Source of the DNA: an uncultured Clostridia bacterium | GTDB taxonomy: Bacteria; Bacillota; Clostridia; TANB77; CAG-508 | Assembly (NCBI GenBank): GCA_934131055.1 | Contig: CAKOZB010000028.1 | Coordinates: 1 to 14,271 of the forward strand | Direction: 5' to 3' | DNA length: 14,271 bases | In this document: positions 6,856 to 14,271 of the stretch, piece after piece | How positions within the stretch are numbered: the stretch's first letter is position 1 | Layout of the letters: every line of letters starts with the position of its first letter | Translations under genes and position numbers: made by a program | The notes under the pieces: model-generated | Databases searched by the model: none | What the model was told of the DNA's origin: nothing | The model's input: the letters and a program-made list of their open reading frames with translations, nothing else

Positions 6856-7110
6856 TTAATCACAATATTTTCTTGGTTTCTTGCAACATATTATTAGAAT
6901 TATCGTTAATACTAACAATAGGCCTAATACAACTGCTAAAACTATTATTGCACTAATTGCTCCTAATATAGTTTCAACCATTTCAGCTCCTACTATTATT
7001 CCTATTACAACACCTAGCGCAACGGCAAGTATTGTAGCAATTAATCCGAAGCAATTTTTCTTTTCTTTCTTCTTTGTATCACAACAGCAATTATAATCAT
7101 GTGGCTCCAT
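6856..7110 (-). CDS. Small Cys-rich two-helix membrane protein, function unknown
   Basis: I do not recognise this 84-residue protein. It starts with a short polar segment carrying three adjacent cysteines (8-10), a Lys-rich stretch (KKKEKK, 13-18) and Cys20. Two strongly hydrophobic segments follow, about 22-41 and 48-74, joined by GAEMVETI. It ends in Cys-Cys-Lys-Lys (75-78) and a final Cys83, giving seven cysteines, all outside or at the edges of the membrane spans. The first helix has Gly every few residues, suggesting helix packing. The positive-inside rule puts both ends in the cytoplasm. The start at 7110 is chosen because a perfect GGAGGTGA lies 5 bases upstream; an ATG at 7125 overlaps that site. 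The strong binding site argues that it is a real, well-translated gene. Metal binding, thiol chemistry or palmitoyl-like anchoring are guesses only. Confidence 0.75.
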   Translation of the reverse strand: MEPHDYNCCCDTKKKEKKNCFGLIATILAVALGVVIGIIVGAEMVETILGAISAIIVLAVVLGLLLVLTIILIICCKKPRKYCD

Positions 7111-7115
7111 AAAAG

Positions 7116-7123
7116 TCACCTCC
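7116..7123 (-). promoter_or_regulatory. Perfect Shine-Dalgarno deciding the start of the small membrane protein
   Basis: GGAGGTGA is fully complementary to the anti-SD end of 16S rRNA and lies 5 bases before the ATG at 7110. It overlaps the alternative ATG at 7125, which is therefore unlikely to be used. Confidence 0.85.
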
Positions 7124-7262
7124 ATACAACATCTTTTTTATTTGATGTTATACTATATTGTATGCTGTGTTCTATTTTTTGACACAATTAGTCATTTTTC
7201 ACTTATTCTTATATTTAAATAATTTATTCTATCTATTATTTTTCAATCTCACTTTATGCCAT

Positions 7263-8051
7263 TTATTTCATTCTTTGTTTTACTGTTTCATACATTACTA
7301 TTCCAGCTGAAACTGATGCATTCAAAGATATAATTTTTCCTTTCATAGGAATTTTTATTAAGAAATCACAATTTTCTTTTACGAGTCTACTCATTCCGAA
7401 GCCTTCGCTCCCAATAACGATTGCAACATTTCCTGTCAAATCTTCATCATAGTACATTTTTTCTGTTTCCATATCTGTACCATAAATCCATACATTATTT
7501 TCTTTTAAATATTTTATTGTTTCATTTATGTTGTTTACACGTGCAACTTTCATAAAACTTGTTGCTCCAGCAGATGTTTTTACAACTGTGCTGTTTACTG
7601 CCGCAGCTCTTCTCTTTGGTATAATTATTCCATGGACACCTGCTGTTTCTGCAGTTCTTATAATCGAGCCCAAATTATGTGGGTCTTCTATTCCATCTAA
7701 TATTAATATGAAGGCTTTCTCATTTTTAGATTTTGCTTCATTTAAAATATCTTCTACTTCACAGTAATCAAATGGCGGAACTATTGCGATTACACCTTGT
7801 GCATTTTCAGTTTGAGCCATTTGATTTATCTTTTCCCTTTCGACTTCTACTGTTACAATTTTTCTTTCTTTAGCTTTTGCTATTATCTTTGTAATAGAAC
7901 CATGTTTCTCGCCTTTAGTAATATAAATTTTGTTTATATCTTTTCCACTCTCCAATAATTCTAAAACTGCATTTCTTCCTTCAATTTGATCATCAAATTC
8001 TTTTTGTTCATTTTCTTTTGAAAATTTATTATTTCTAAAATTTTTACTCAT
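7263..8051 (-). CDS. rlmB: RlmB/TrmH-family 23S rRNA 2'-O-methyltransferase
   Basis: This 262-residue protein is a SPOUT-class (SpoU/TrmH) RNA ribose methyltransferase. After an N-terminal substrate-binding domain (about 22-93, beginning IEGRNAVLELL) come the three family motifs. Motif 1 is LDGIEDPHNLGSIIRTAE (118-135) with the conserved Asn126 and Arg132. Motif 2 is IVIGSEGFGMS (211-221), and motif 3 is IPMKGKIISLNASVSAG (234-250), which forms the knot that binds S-adenosylmethionine. The domain layout fits RlmB, which methylates G2251 in the P-loop region of 23S rRNA; another guanosine target of TrmH group 3 enzymes cannot be excluded. The first 20 residues are polar and probably disordered. 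GAGG lies about 9 bases before the ATG. Its usual neighbours cysS, mrnC and yacP are not seen here. Confidence 0.9.
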   Translation of the reverse strand: MSKNFRNNKFSKENEQKEFDDQIEGRNAVLELLESGKDINKIYITKGEKHGSITKIIAKAKERKIVTVEVEREKINQMAQTENAQGVIAIVPPFDYCEVEDILNEAKSKNEKAFILILDGIEDPHNLGSIIRTAETAGVHGIIIPKRRAAAVNSTVVKTSAGATSFMKVARVNNINETIKYLKENNVWIYGTDMETEKMYYDEDLTGNVAIVIGSEGFGMSRLVKENCDFLIKIPMKGKIISLNASVSAGIVMYETVKQRMK

Positions 8052-8078
8052 CTAAAATATCCTCTTTTTACAAATTTA

Positions 8079-8084
8079 ATTATA
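8079..8084 (-). promoter_or_regulatory. Possible -10 box for rlmB
   Basis: TATAAT reads on the minus strand about 28 bases before the rlmB start. No convincing -35 hexamer lies at 16-18 bases. The site is nearly palindromic, so it also reads TATAAT on the plus strand at 8081-8086. Confidence 0.35.
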
Positions 8085-8163
8085 ATATCAAAACAAGATC
8101 AAGCTCACTTTTCAGTGGAATCCTAAGAAGCTCCAACCAAGAGTGCATGCAAAGTTTTGAAAA

Positions 8164-8180
8164 TGCAAAATTATTTTGCA
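8164..8180. other. Palindrome TGCAAAAT-T-ATTTTGCA
   Basis: Two 8-base arms are exact reverse complements around one base. It lies in the 181-base segment between lepA and rlmB. It could be an operator or a weak RNA hairpin; nothing in the sequence decides. Confidence 0.45.
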
Positions 8181-8201
8181 CAAATAAAGTTTTATCGTTT
8201 T

Positions 8202-8232
8202 TCGCCCAAAAAGGGGCGTCCCTATTGGGCGA
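8202..8232. other. G/C-rich hairpin directly after the lepA stop
   Basis: TCGCCCAA (8202-8209) pairs with TTGGGCGA (8225-8232), the latter touching the lepA stop codon. CGCCC can instead pair with GGGCG at 8214-8218, so two exclusive folds exist. On the minus strand A-rich sequence follows, a poor lepA terminator. On the plus strand TTATTTTT follows, the layout of a terminator for plus-strand RNA, although no plus-strand gene is visible upstream. Confidence 0.55.
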
Positions 8233-10047
8233 TTATTTTTCATCATCTAATTTTAATACTGACAAGAATGCTTCCTGTGGTATTTCTACATTTCCTATTT
8301 CACGCATCTTTTTCTTTCCACGTTTTTGCTTTTCTAGTAATTTTTTCTTTCTTGTTACGTCTCCACCATAGCATTTTGCTAAAACGTCTTTTCTCATTGC
8401 AGATATTGTTTCTCTTGCAATTATTTTCCCTCCAATTGCAGCCTGTAGTGGTATTGTAAATAATTGCCTTGGAATTACTTCTTTAAGCTTTTCTATCATC
8501 TTTTTGCCTCTTTCGTAGGCAGAGTCTTTGTGTACTATGAATGATAATGCATCTACGTTTTCGCCGTTTACTAGTATATCTAGTTTTACCAGTGTTGATG
8601 GTCTGTATTCTTTTATTTCGTAATCGAATGATGCATATCCTTTTGTTTTTGATTTTAATTTATCAAAAAAGTCGTATATTATCTCATTTAAAGGCAACTC
8701 GTATATTAATGTTACTCTTGTTGTGTCTAGATATTTCATATCTATATAAATTCCACGTCTATTTTGGCATATTTCCATTATGTTTCCGACAAACTCTTTT
8801 GGCGTTAGTATTTCCGCTTGTACAAATGGTTCTTCTATTCTTGATATTTCATCTGCTGGTGGCAAATCTGCTGGATTGTAGATTTCTACCATCATCCCAT
8901 CTGTTTTATATACTTTATAGATTACAGATGGAGATGTTGTAATTAGACTTAAATCAAATTCTCTATCTAATCTTTCTTCTATTATTTCCAAATGTAATAA
9001 TCCTAAGAATCCACATCTAAAACCAAATCCTAAGGCTGCAGATGTTTCTGGTTCATATTCTAAGGCTGCATCATTTAGTTGTAATTTTTCAAGGGCGACT
9101 TTCAAATTTTCGTAATCACTTCCGTCAACTGGATATAGTCCGCAATATACCATTGGATTTACTTTCTTGTAACCTGGAAGTGGCTTTTCAGCTGGTCTAT
9201 CATCTACTGTGATGGTATCTCCAACACGTATGTCTGATAAGCTCTTTATGCTTGCAGCAATGTATCCAACTTCTCCTGCAGTTAAGCTTTCGGCTGGCGA
9301 ATATGAACCTGGTTCAAAATATCCCACCTCTGTTACTGTAAATGTTTTTCCAGATGCCATTAATCTTATCTTGTCTCCAACTTTTACAGTTCCGTTTTTT
9401 ATTCTGCAATATGCAATAGCACCTTGGTAGTTATCATAAATAGAGTCAAATATCAAGGCTTGCAATGGTGCTTTTTCATCTCCCGTTGGAGCCGGAATGT
9501 CTGAAACAATTCTTTCTAGCACTTCATCTACATTTAATCCTGTCTTTGCAGAAATGCAAGGCGCATCTTGTGCAGGTATTCCAATTATATCTTCAATCTC
9601 ATTCTTTACTTCGTCAGGTCTTGCATTTGGCAAGTCAACTTTATTTATAACTGGAAGTATTTCCAGATTATTGTCTATGGCTAAATAAACATTTGCTAGA
9701 GTCTGAGCTTCTACACCTTGGCTTGCATCTACTACTAATATCGCACCATCGCATGCAGCTAAGCTTCTAGAAACTTCGTAATTAAAATCCACATGCCCTG
9801 GGGTATCTATTAAATTAAGTTCATATGTATTTCCGTCTTTTGCTTTATATTTCATTCTAACAGCCTGAGACTTTATTGTAATTCCACGTTCTCTCTCGAT
9901 ATCCATGTTATCTAGAACTTGTTCTTCCATCTCTCTTTTAGAAAGAACTCCAGTCATCTCAATAAGTCTATCTGCTAATGTAGATTTACCGTGGTCTATA
10001 TGTGCAATTATGCTAAAATTTCTAATATATTTTTTCTTATCTTCCAT
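8233..10047 (-). CDS. lepA: Elongation factor 4 (LepA), ribosome-associated GTPase
   Basis: LepA/EF-4 is a translational GTPase proposed to back-translocate stalled ribosomes or assist initiation and 30S biogenesis. The 604-residue protein is full length. It carries G1 AHIDHGKST (15-23), the switch I segment ERGITIKSQ (53-61), G3 DTPGH (81-85) and G4 NKVD (135-138). Domain II, domain III and domain V follow in the EF-G-like order without domain IV. It ends in the unique LepA C-terminal domain with the basic tail [20 protein letters not shown] and then [13 protein letters not shown]. The ATG is preceded by GAAGGGA at about 9 bases. It has its own consensus promoter and appears to be a single-gene unit. 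Elsewhere in Firmicutes it often precedes hemW (hemN) and hrcA; here it is followed by rlmB. Confidence 0.98.
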   Translation of the reverse strand: MEDKKKYIRNFSIIAHIDHGKSTLADRLIEMTGVLSKREMEEQVLDNMDIERERGITIKSQAVRMKYKAKDGNTYELNLIDTPGHVDFNYEVSRSLAACDGAILVVDASQGVEAQTLANVYLAIDNNLEILPVINKVDLPNARPDEVKNEIEDIIGIPAQDAPCISAKTGLNVDEVLERIVSDIPAPTGDEKAPLQALIFDSIYDNYQGAIAYCRIKNGTVKVGDKIRLMASGKTFTVTEVGYFEPGSYSPAESLTAGEVGYIAASIKSLSDIRVGDTITVDDRPAEKPLPGYKKVNPMVYCGLYPVDGSDYENLKVALEKLQLNDAALEYEPETSAALGFGFRCGFLGLLHLEIIEERLDREFDLSLITTSPSVIYKVYKTDGMMVEIYNPADLPPADEISRIEEPFVQAEILTPKEFVGNIMEICQNRRGIYIDMKYLDTTRVTLIYELPLNEIIYDFFDKLKSKTKGYASFDYEIKEYRPSTLVKLDILVNGENVDALSFIVHKDSAYERGKKMIEKLKEVIPRQLFTIPLQAAIGGKIIARETISAMRKDVLAKCYGGDVTRKKKLLEKQKRGKKKMREIGNVEIPQEAFLSVLKLDDEK

Positions 10048-10133
10048 TAATTGTATTTCCCTTCTTAAGGTTTAATTTTCAGACTCCCTCAAATACGTTT
10101 CAAGAGCCTATTGTCCGCTTTTTGTACATTTCA

Positions 10134-10162
10134 ATTATACTTTTTATACGTAAAATTGTCAA
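10134..10162 (-). promoter_or_regulatory. Consensus sigma-A promoter of lepA
   Basis: On the minus strand a perfect -35 TTGACA (10162-10157) is followed after exactly 17 bases by a perfect -10 TATAAT (10139-10134). Transcription would start near 10127, leaving a leader of about 80 bases before lepA. Confidence 0.85.
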
Positions 10163-10240
10163 TGCAGATTTCTTATTCATTTTGATACACCAATTGTTTT
10201 TCTCCATGCCATAAATAATATTTCTCCATTTTAACAAAAT

Positions 10241-10280
10241 TAAAAGAGCATTGTTTATTTTGCTAAACTTTGCTCTTTAA
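10241..10280 (-). terminator. Rho-independent terminator of the Lon-family gene
   Basis: Five bases after the stop codon, AAAGAGCA and TGCTCTTT pair (10278-10271 with 10250-10243). Inside them GTTTA and TAAAC pair, separated by AA/AA. On the minus strand the right arm runs into TTTTAATTTTG, giving the T tract. Confidence 0.8.
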
Positions 10281-10284
10281 TAAA

Positions 10285-12675
10285 TTAATCTTCTTTACTT
10301 ATTTTTGCATATTTTTTTAATTTTGCATATGCCAAGTTATTTACACTACCAGATGTAAATCTTCCAGATTCGTCTCGTTTTCCAGCTGGTACTCCAGTTA
10401 AAATTTCTATTCCTTGCTCAATCGTTGAAATCGCATAAATATGGAATAATCCTTGTTTTACCGCTTCTACGACTTCATCTGATAAATTCAAATTTTTCTC
10501 GTTTAATTTTGGTATCATAACTCCGTGTGAGCCTTTAAGTCCACGTGTCTTGCAGATTTTAAAGAATCCTTCTATTTTTTCGTTTACTCCACCTATTGGC
10601 TGTATTTCACCTTTTTGGTTTACAGAACCAGTAACTGCAATCGATTGGTTTATTGGTATTCCAGAAAGGCTTGAAAGTATTGCATATAACTCTGTTGAAG
10701 ATGCACTATCTCCATCAACACCATTATATAATTGTTCGAAGCACAAACTTGCAGTTAAAGATAATGGCATGTCTTGTGCAAACATCTCGCCTAAGTATCC
10801 ACTCAATATCAAAATTCCTTTTGAATGAGATGAGCCAGACATTTCTACTTCACGCTCTATGTCTATGATTCCGTTTTTCCCAACATAAGTATTAGCCGTA
10901 ATTCTTGCTGGTAATCCAAATGAATAATCTCCTATGCTCATTACTGTTAAACCATTTATTTGTCCAACTTTGAATCCTTCTGTGTCTATTAAAAGTGTGC
11001 TATTATTTATCATGTCAAGATATTTTTGATTGTATTTTTGTACTCTTTCAATTCTTTGAGCAAGTGCTTCATCTACAATTTTCCCAGTAATAACTTTTTC
11101 TCTTTTTAATCTTGCAAGTGTTGCTGCCTCACCAACAATCTGAGTTATCTCGCTAAATCTTGTAGATAACTTCGTTTGATCATTTGCAAGTCTAGATGCA
11201 AATTCTATAACTTTTGCCATTCCAGATCTATCAAGTGGTGGGAGTTCTTCCGTTTGGCAGAATCCTTCTACTACTCTTGCTAATTTATTCATATTCTCCA
11301 AAGTTAAAGGTGCGTCATCTTCAAACTCAACCTTTATCTTGAATAGCTTTCTAAAATCAGTATCAACAGATATTAAAGTTTGATATAATGCTTCGTTTCC
11401 AATTAATATTACCTTTAAATTAAGTGGAATAGGCTCTGGTTTTAGAGAAACCATTACCATAGACGAATGTTGGTCAACAGGGTTTTCTATTCCTAATTCT
11501 TTTGTTCTTAATACTTTCTTTAATGTCTCATAACAATATTGATTAGAAACTATGTCTGTAGCCTGCATTATTAAATATCCACCATTTGCAATGTGCAACA
11601 ATCCTGGTTTTAACATTGTATAATCTGTTTTCAAGCTTCCATAATAATTTTCATATTCCAACTTTCCAAATATATTTGGATATGAATAGTTTGAATCCAT
11701 TATTACTGGTGCACCTTCTAAGTTGCTATTATCTATAAATAAATTTACTCTGTAATTAAGCCATGGTCTTTGAACTTCCTGCCTTTGTGGCTGTGGTTGT
11801 ACTGGTTTCTTGCTATCATCATCAACAACTAAGAACGCATTTACATTCTTTAAAATATCTTTTTTTACATCATCTAAGAATTTTGTAATTTTCTTATTTC
11901 TCTTGAAATTAGATTTAATATAATTTACATGTGCATTTACAGTAAGAAGTGCTACATTTGATTGCCACTCACTTATTTTCTTATCAGACTCAGATTGAAT
12001 GTTCTTTATCTGTGAAATTGCTTCCATTACATGCTGTTGAACGATTGCAGATTTATCTTCAAAATCCTTTTTTGTTTCAGGATCTAGCTTTTCAAATTCT
12101 TCTTCTTCAATAGTTTTTCCATTTATAACAGGCATCATATAAATTCCATTATTAGCAGATTTTACTTGGAATCCGTATTGTGAAGATGTGGCATTAAGCT
12201 TATCCATTAAAGCCGATCTTTTTGCTTCATATTCTTGCTTAATAAGTGCCTTCTCTTTCTCAAAATCCTCGTTATTAAAAGTATCTTTTATATCATGTTT
12301 TATGTCTTTAATAAATCTATCCATTGCATCTCTAAATTCTTTACCTTGACCTGCTGCAAGCGGAATAGCAATTGGCTCATTTGGATTATCGAAGTTATAA
12401 ACATAACACCAATCTTGTGGAAGTTTTTTCTTTTTAGAAATGCTCTCCAAATAATGCTTAGTGTACATGGTTTTGCCAACTCCGCTAGGTCCTTCTATAT
12501 ATAAATTATAACCATTAATATCAACATTAAGTCCAAATTCTAACGCTTTTATCCCTCTGTCTTGGCCAATTCCACTTGCTATTGGCTCCAAACTTTCAGT
12601 AGTTTCAAACTTAAAAATGTTTGGGTTACAAGTTGATTTTAAATCCTTATAAGAAAGTTCAAATTGATTTTTCAT
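10285..12675 (-). CDS. Lon-family ATP-dependent protease (COG1067, LonB/YcbZ-like)
   Basis: This 796-residue protein joins an ATPase module to a C-terminal Lon peptidase (S16) domain. Walker A is GPSGVGKT (62-69). The segment GLLHIANGGYLIMQ (358-371) occupies the Walker B position but lacks the classical Asp-Glu pair, as I recall for this subfamily. Between them is a long, charged, largely helical insert (about 100-300) ending in a Pro/Gln-rich linker. The catalytic Ser-Lys dyad is visible: Ser657 in DGDSAS and Lys700 in GGVNEKIEGF, spaced 43 residues apart as in Escherichia coli Lon (S679/K722). The N-terminal substrate domain of canonical Lon is missing and no membrane segment is seen. It should degrade selected or damaged cytoplasmic proteins; targets are unknown. 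The start has AGGAGG 8 bases upstream. It lies 67 bases after rimI and may be cotranscribed with it. Confidence 0.92.
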   Translation of the reverse strand: MKNQFELSYKDLKSTCNPNIFKFETTESLEPIASGIGQDRGIKALEFGLNVDINGYNLYIEGPSGVGKTMYTKHYLESISKKKKLPQDWCYVYNFDNPNEPIAIPLAAGQGKEFRDAMDRFIKDIKHDIKDTFNNEDFEKEKALIKQEYEAKRSALMDKLNATSSQYGFQVKSANNGIYMMPVINGKTIEEEEFEKLDPETKKDFEDKSAIVQQHVMEAISQIKNIQSESDKKISEWQSNVALLTVNAHVNYIKSNFKRNKKITKFLDDVKKDILKNVNAFLVVDDDSKKPVQPQPQRQEVQRPWLNYRVNLFIDNSNLEGAPVIMDSNYSYPNIFGKLEYENYYGSLKTDYTMLKPGLLHIANGGYLIMQATDIVSNQYCYETLKKVLRTKELGIENPVDQHSSMVMVSLKPEPIPLNLKVILIGNEALYQTLISVDTDFRKLFKIKVEFEDDAPLTLENMNKLARVVEGFCQTEELPPLDRSGMAKVIEFASRLANDQTKLSTRFSEITQIVGEAATLARLKREKVITGKIVDEALAQRIERVQKYNQKYLDMINNSTLLIDTEGFKVGQINGLTVMSIGDYSFGLPARITANTYVGKNGIIDIEREVEMSGSSHSKGILILSGYLGEMFAQDMPLSLTASLCFEQLYNGVDGDSASSTELYAILSSLSGIPINQSIAVTGSVNQKGEIQPIGGVNEKIEGFFKICKTRGLKGSHGVMIPKLNEKNLNLSDEVVEAVKQGLFHIYAISTIEQGIEILTGVPAGKRDESGRFTSGSVNNLAYAKLKKYAKISKED

Positions 12676-12742
12676 TAGTAGTTCCTCCTATAAATTTTTC
12701 TAGTCTTTTAGTATATTTTTTATGCTTTACTTTGAATGTTCA

Positions 12743-13189
12743 TTAAAATTCTAATTTCATAAGTATTGCATCATATGTATTATCATAATATTTTTTTCTT
12801 AGTCCAACTTCTTTGAAATTATACTTTTTATAAAAATTAATTGCAATAGAATTTTGAATATTTACCTCTAAATTTATACATTTTATTTTTTCCTGCTTGC
12901 AATACTCTATTAGTTTATCCATAATGTTTGATGCTATTCCCTCATGTCTGCAACATTTTTTCGTAACAATATTCATTAAATCCGCTTCATCCAAAATTAT
13001 TTTTAAACCTGCGAACCCAACTATGTTATCATTTTGCTTTGCAATAAAATATTTTGAAAAATTAGATTCTAATTCTTCTTTTAAAGTCTCGTAATTCCAA
13101 AATTCATCAAAATCGGTTTCAAGTATATCCTTTATATTTTCTAAATCTTCGATTTTCATTACAGAAATTAGATAATTATTTTTCTCCAT
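12743..13189 (-). CDS. rimI: Ribosomal protein S18-alanine N-acetyltransferase (GNAT family)
   Basis: RimI acetylates the N-terminal alanine of ribosomal protein S18 in Escherichia coli, using acetyl-CoA. The 148-residue product has the GNAT fold order. The acetyl-CoA pyrophosphate loop is RHEGIA (81-86). Glu108 in LEVN and Tyr120 in INFYKKYNF correspond to the expected catalytic positions. The C-terminal RKKYYDNTYDAILMKLEF (131-148) matches the RimI ending, where most relatives read RKNYYPGEDALLM. The ATG at 13189 has GGAGG 9 bases upstream and gives exactly the usual family length; a longer reading from 13225 would run into the palindrome. The neighbour tsaB supports RimI over other GNATs, because tsaE-tsaB-rimI is a common order. 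The usual following gene, tsaD, is absent here. Confidence 0.9.
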   Translation of the reverse strand: MEKNNYLISVMKIEDLENIKDILETDFDEFWNYETLKEELESNFSKYFIAKQNDNIVGFAGLKIILDEADLMNIVTKKCCRHEGIASNIMDKLIEYCKQEKIKCINLEVNIQNSIAINFYKKYNFKEVGLRKKYYDNTYDAILMKLEF

Positions 13190-13215
13190 TTTTATTTTCC
13201 TCCAACATATCAGTT

Positions 13216-13340
13216 GCTTGGGCAAGAATTAAATTTTGGCAAGGAAAATGAAATTTCAAAGGCAAGGGCGCATACTTTGTGTATGTAACCGCGTTTGGAA
13301 TAAGATTTGACGAAGCCAAAATTCTAATTATTGTTCAAGC
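13216..13340. repeat. About 125-bp imperfect palindrome between tsaB and rimI
   Basis: The left end (13216-13240, GCTTGGGCAAG then AATTTTGGC) and the right end (13315-13340) are inverted copies. They match at 22 of 26 positions with one gap. A central CATAC/GTATG stem with TTTGT loop (13271-13285) lies at exactly the same centre, near 13278, and partial matches continue between. The right arm covers the last codons and stop of tsaB; the left arm lies upstream of the rimI binding site. The layout resembles a small fold-back or MITE-like element, or a large hairpin in the tsaB-rimI transcript. Copies elsewhere in the genome are not testable here. Confidence 0.6.
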
Positions 13341-14035
13341 ATAGTCCTTTCAGCTTGAGACTTTCGTAAATACAACGGTGAAATATTACTTGAATCTCCA
13401 TATTCTCCTTTTAGATATTTATCATATGCACATCTTGCTAAAGATACACTTGATTGTATGTTTTTATCTGAAAATCTTATATCTTTATCTGCGAATTTTT
13501 CTAATATTAAATCTTTATGTAAAACGCTTCCATCCCCAATAAAAACAATTGGATTTTCTGCATGTGATTTACAATTTTCTAAAGCTACTTCAATAGTATC
13601 TGCTATATTATCTCCAATTTGAGCATATGTATTATCCTTTAATTCAAACATTGCGGAATACACATTATTGTTCTTACAATCTATGATAGGGCAAATTGTT
13701 GCATTTTCTTCTATATTGTAAGCCAAGCTTTCAAGTGAAGTTACGCCTACTGTAGGAATATTTTTTACATCGGCAAACGCCTTCATAGTAGCAATTCCAA
13801 TTCTTATTCCTGTAAAAGAACCTGGGCCTAAACAACATGCTAGCAAATCTATATTGTCTAAACTCAAATTAGAAGCCTTAAACATGTTATCAATCATAGG
13901 CATTAGCTTTACAGAATGAGTTCTTTCATCATCATTGTTGCCTTGTGCAATTACATTAATATTTTTATTTTTATCAACTTCCACAATAGAAACAGAACAG
14001 TTTCTAGAAGAAGTATCAACAGCAAGAATTTTCAT
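13328..14035 (-). CDS. tsaB: tRNA t6A37 biosynthesis protein TsaB (YeaZ)
   Basis: TsaB is the ASKHA-fold partner that dimerises with TsaD. With TsaE it allows transfer of the threonylcarbamoyl group from TC-AMP to A37 of ANN-decoding tRNAs. The 235-residue protein starts MKILAVDTSS, typical of the family, and has the GPGSFTGIRIG signature at 70-80. It ends with PLYLRKSQAER followed by a short TMLEQ tail. Its ATG overlaps the tsaE stop as ATGA (14035-14032), indicating tight translational coupling, with GAGGAAA upstream inside tsaE. The last codons and stop form one arm of the palindrome at 13216-13340, so the C-terminal tail may have been shaped by that element. TsaD, its obligate partner, must be encoded elsewhere. 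Confidence 0.95.
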   Translation of the reverse strand: MKILAVDTSSRNCSVSIVEVDKNKNINVIAQGNNDDERTHSVKLMPMIDNMFKASNLSLDNIDLLACCLGPGSFTGIRIGIATMKAFADVKNIPTVGVTSLESLAYNIEENATICPIIDCKNNNVYSAMFELKDNTYAQIGDNIADTIEVALENCKSHAENPIVFIGDGSVLHKDLILEKFADKDIRFSDKNIQSSVSLARCAYDKYLKGEYGDSSNISPLYLRKSQAERTMLEQ

Positions 14036-14271
14036 TTTTTTATTTCCTCTATTCTTAATTTTCTTAAATCCAAATTATCGGCATCATTATCTCTAGAAAA
14101 TGTAATTTTTATATAGTCATCTTGAATAATATTCTCAATCATCTCTCCCCATTCAAAAATGCAAAGTCCAGTTTGCAAATATTCTTCTCCTCCAATTGCA
14201 TAAAATTCATCAACATCTGCCAACCTATATAAATCAAAATGATAAATTTTAAATTTTGGTGTATCATATTC
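14032..14271 (-). CDS. tsaE: tRNA t6A37 biosynthesis ATPase TsaE, C-terminal part (cut by window edge)
   Basis: The frame is open to the window end and gives the last 79 residues. They include IYHFDLYRL, the strand that follows the Walker B region in TsaE, then EFYAIGGEEYL and the family signature FEWGEMIE (usually IEWAE). TsaE is the P-loop ATPase that resets the TsaB-TsaD complex during t6A synthesis. The Walker A motif lies outside the window. The stop TGA overlaps the tsaB start by 4 bases. The closing region (DLRKLRIEEIKK) is unremarkable. Identity is supported by the C-terminal pattern together with the tsaB and rimI neighbours. Confidence 0.92.
   Translation of the reverse strand, partial: EYDTPKFKIYHFDLYRLADVDEFYAIGGEEYLQTGLCIFEWGEMIENIIQDDYIKITFSRDNDADNLDLRKLRIEEIKK

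Noticed and set aside
8085..8160. Possible T-box or other known riboswitch before rlmB
   Set aside because: No T-box consensus, specifier stem or terminator/antiterminator pair is visible, and rlmB is not a usual target.
8541..8942. Plus-strand hydrophobic open frame of 133 codons opposite lepA
   Set aside because: The Leu-rich composition is what reverse-complemented AT-rich coding sequence gives; lepA is intact on the other strand.
10101..10132. Nine-codon reading frame at the start of the lepA leader
   Set aside because: It would begin at or before the transcription start and has no binding site; no attenuator follows.
10176..10235. Minus-strand 18-codon reading frame (MEKYYLWHGEKQ and on) between the Lon gene and lepA
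   Set aside because: No ribosome binding site, very short, and it lies between a terminator and the lepA promoter, so probably untranscribed.

Overview
The window is AT-rich chromosomal DNA from a low-GC Gram-positive bacterium, most likely an uncultured or little-studied Clostridia-type member of the Bacillota. This rests on the strong GGAGG-type ribosome binding sites, frequent TTG starts, the protein families present, and the rimP-nusA-ylxR-infB and tsaE-tsaB-rimI gene orders. Every gene I can support lies on the minus strand, so transcription runs from high to low coordinates.

Layout in the direction of transcription. (1) 14271-12743: the end of tsaE (cut by the window edge), tsaB and rimI, a module for tRNA t6A37 synthesis and ribosomal protein acetylation. 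The first two overlap by 4 bases. A roughly 125-bp imperfect palindrome lies between tsaB and rimI. (2) 12675-10285: a Lon-family ATP-dependent protease of the COG1067 type, with a perfect SD and a well-formed terminator. (3) 10162-8233: lepA (EF-4) behind a fully consensus sigma-A promoter. (4) 8232-7263: a structured intergenic segment, then an RlmB/TrmH-family rRNA 2'-O-methyltransferase. (5) 7110-6019: a small Cys-rich two-helix membrane protein and an HD-domain phosphohydrolase. (6) 6018-5552: a gene-free stretch with a terminator, a 12-bp hairpin, three short direct repeats and the recG promoter. (7) 5551-3472: recG and its terminator. (8) 3413-2757: a Fic-fold protein with a Gln in place of the catalytic His. 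(9) 2677-1: promoter, hairpin-bearing leader, rimP, nusA, rnpM (ylxR) and the start of infB.

Almost all the genes serve translation and RNA metabolism: tRNA modification, rRNA methylation, ribosome maturation, elongation, transcription termination and initiation. Alongside them are DNA repair (recG) and protein quality control (Lon). I see no phage, insertion sequence, CRISPR array, tRNA or rRNA. I do not find an evident new multi-gene system. The observations most worth checking are the His-lacking Fic protein, the palindromic element after tsaB, the hairpins in the rimP leader and upstream of recG, the unexplained segment between lepA and rlmB, and the small Cys-rich membrane protein. Promoters, terminators and hairpins were found by eye, and no homology search or folding calculation was run.
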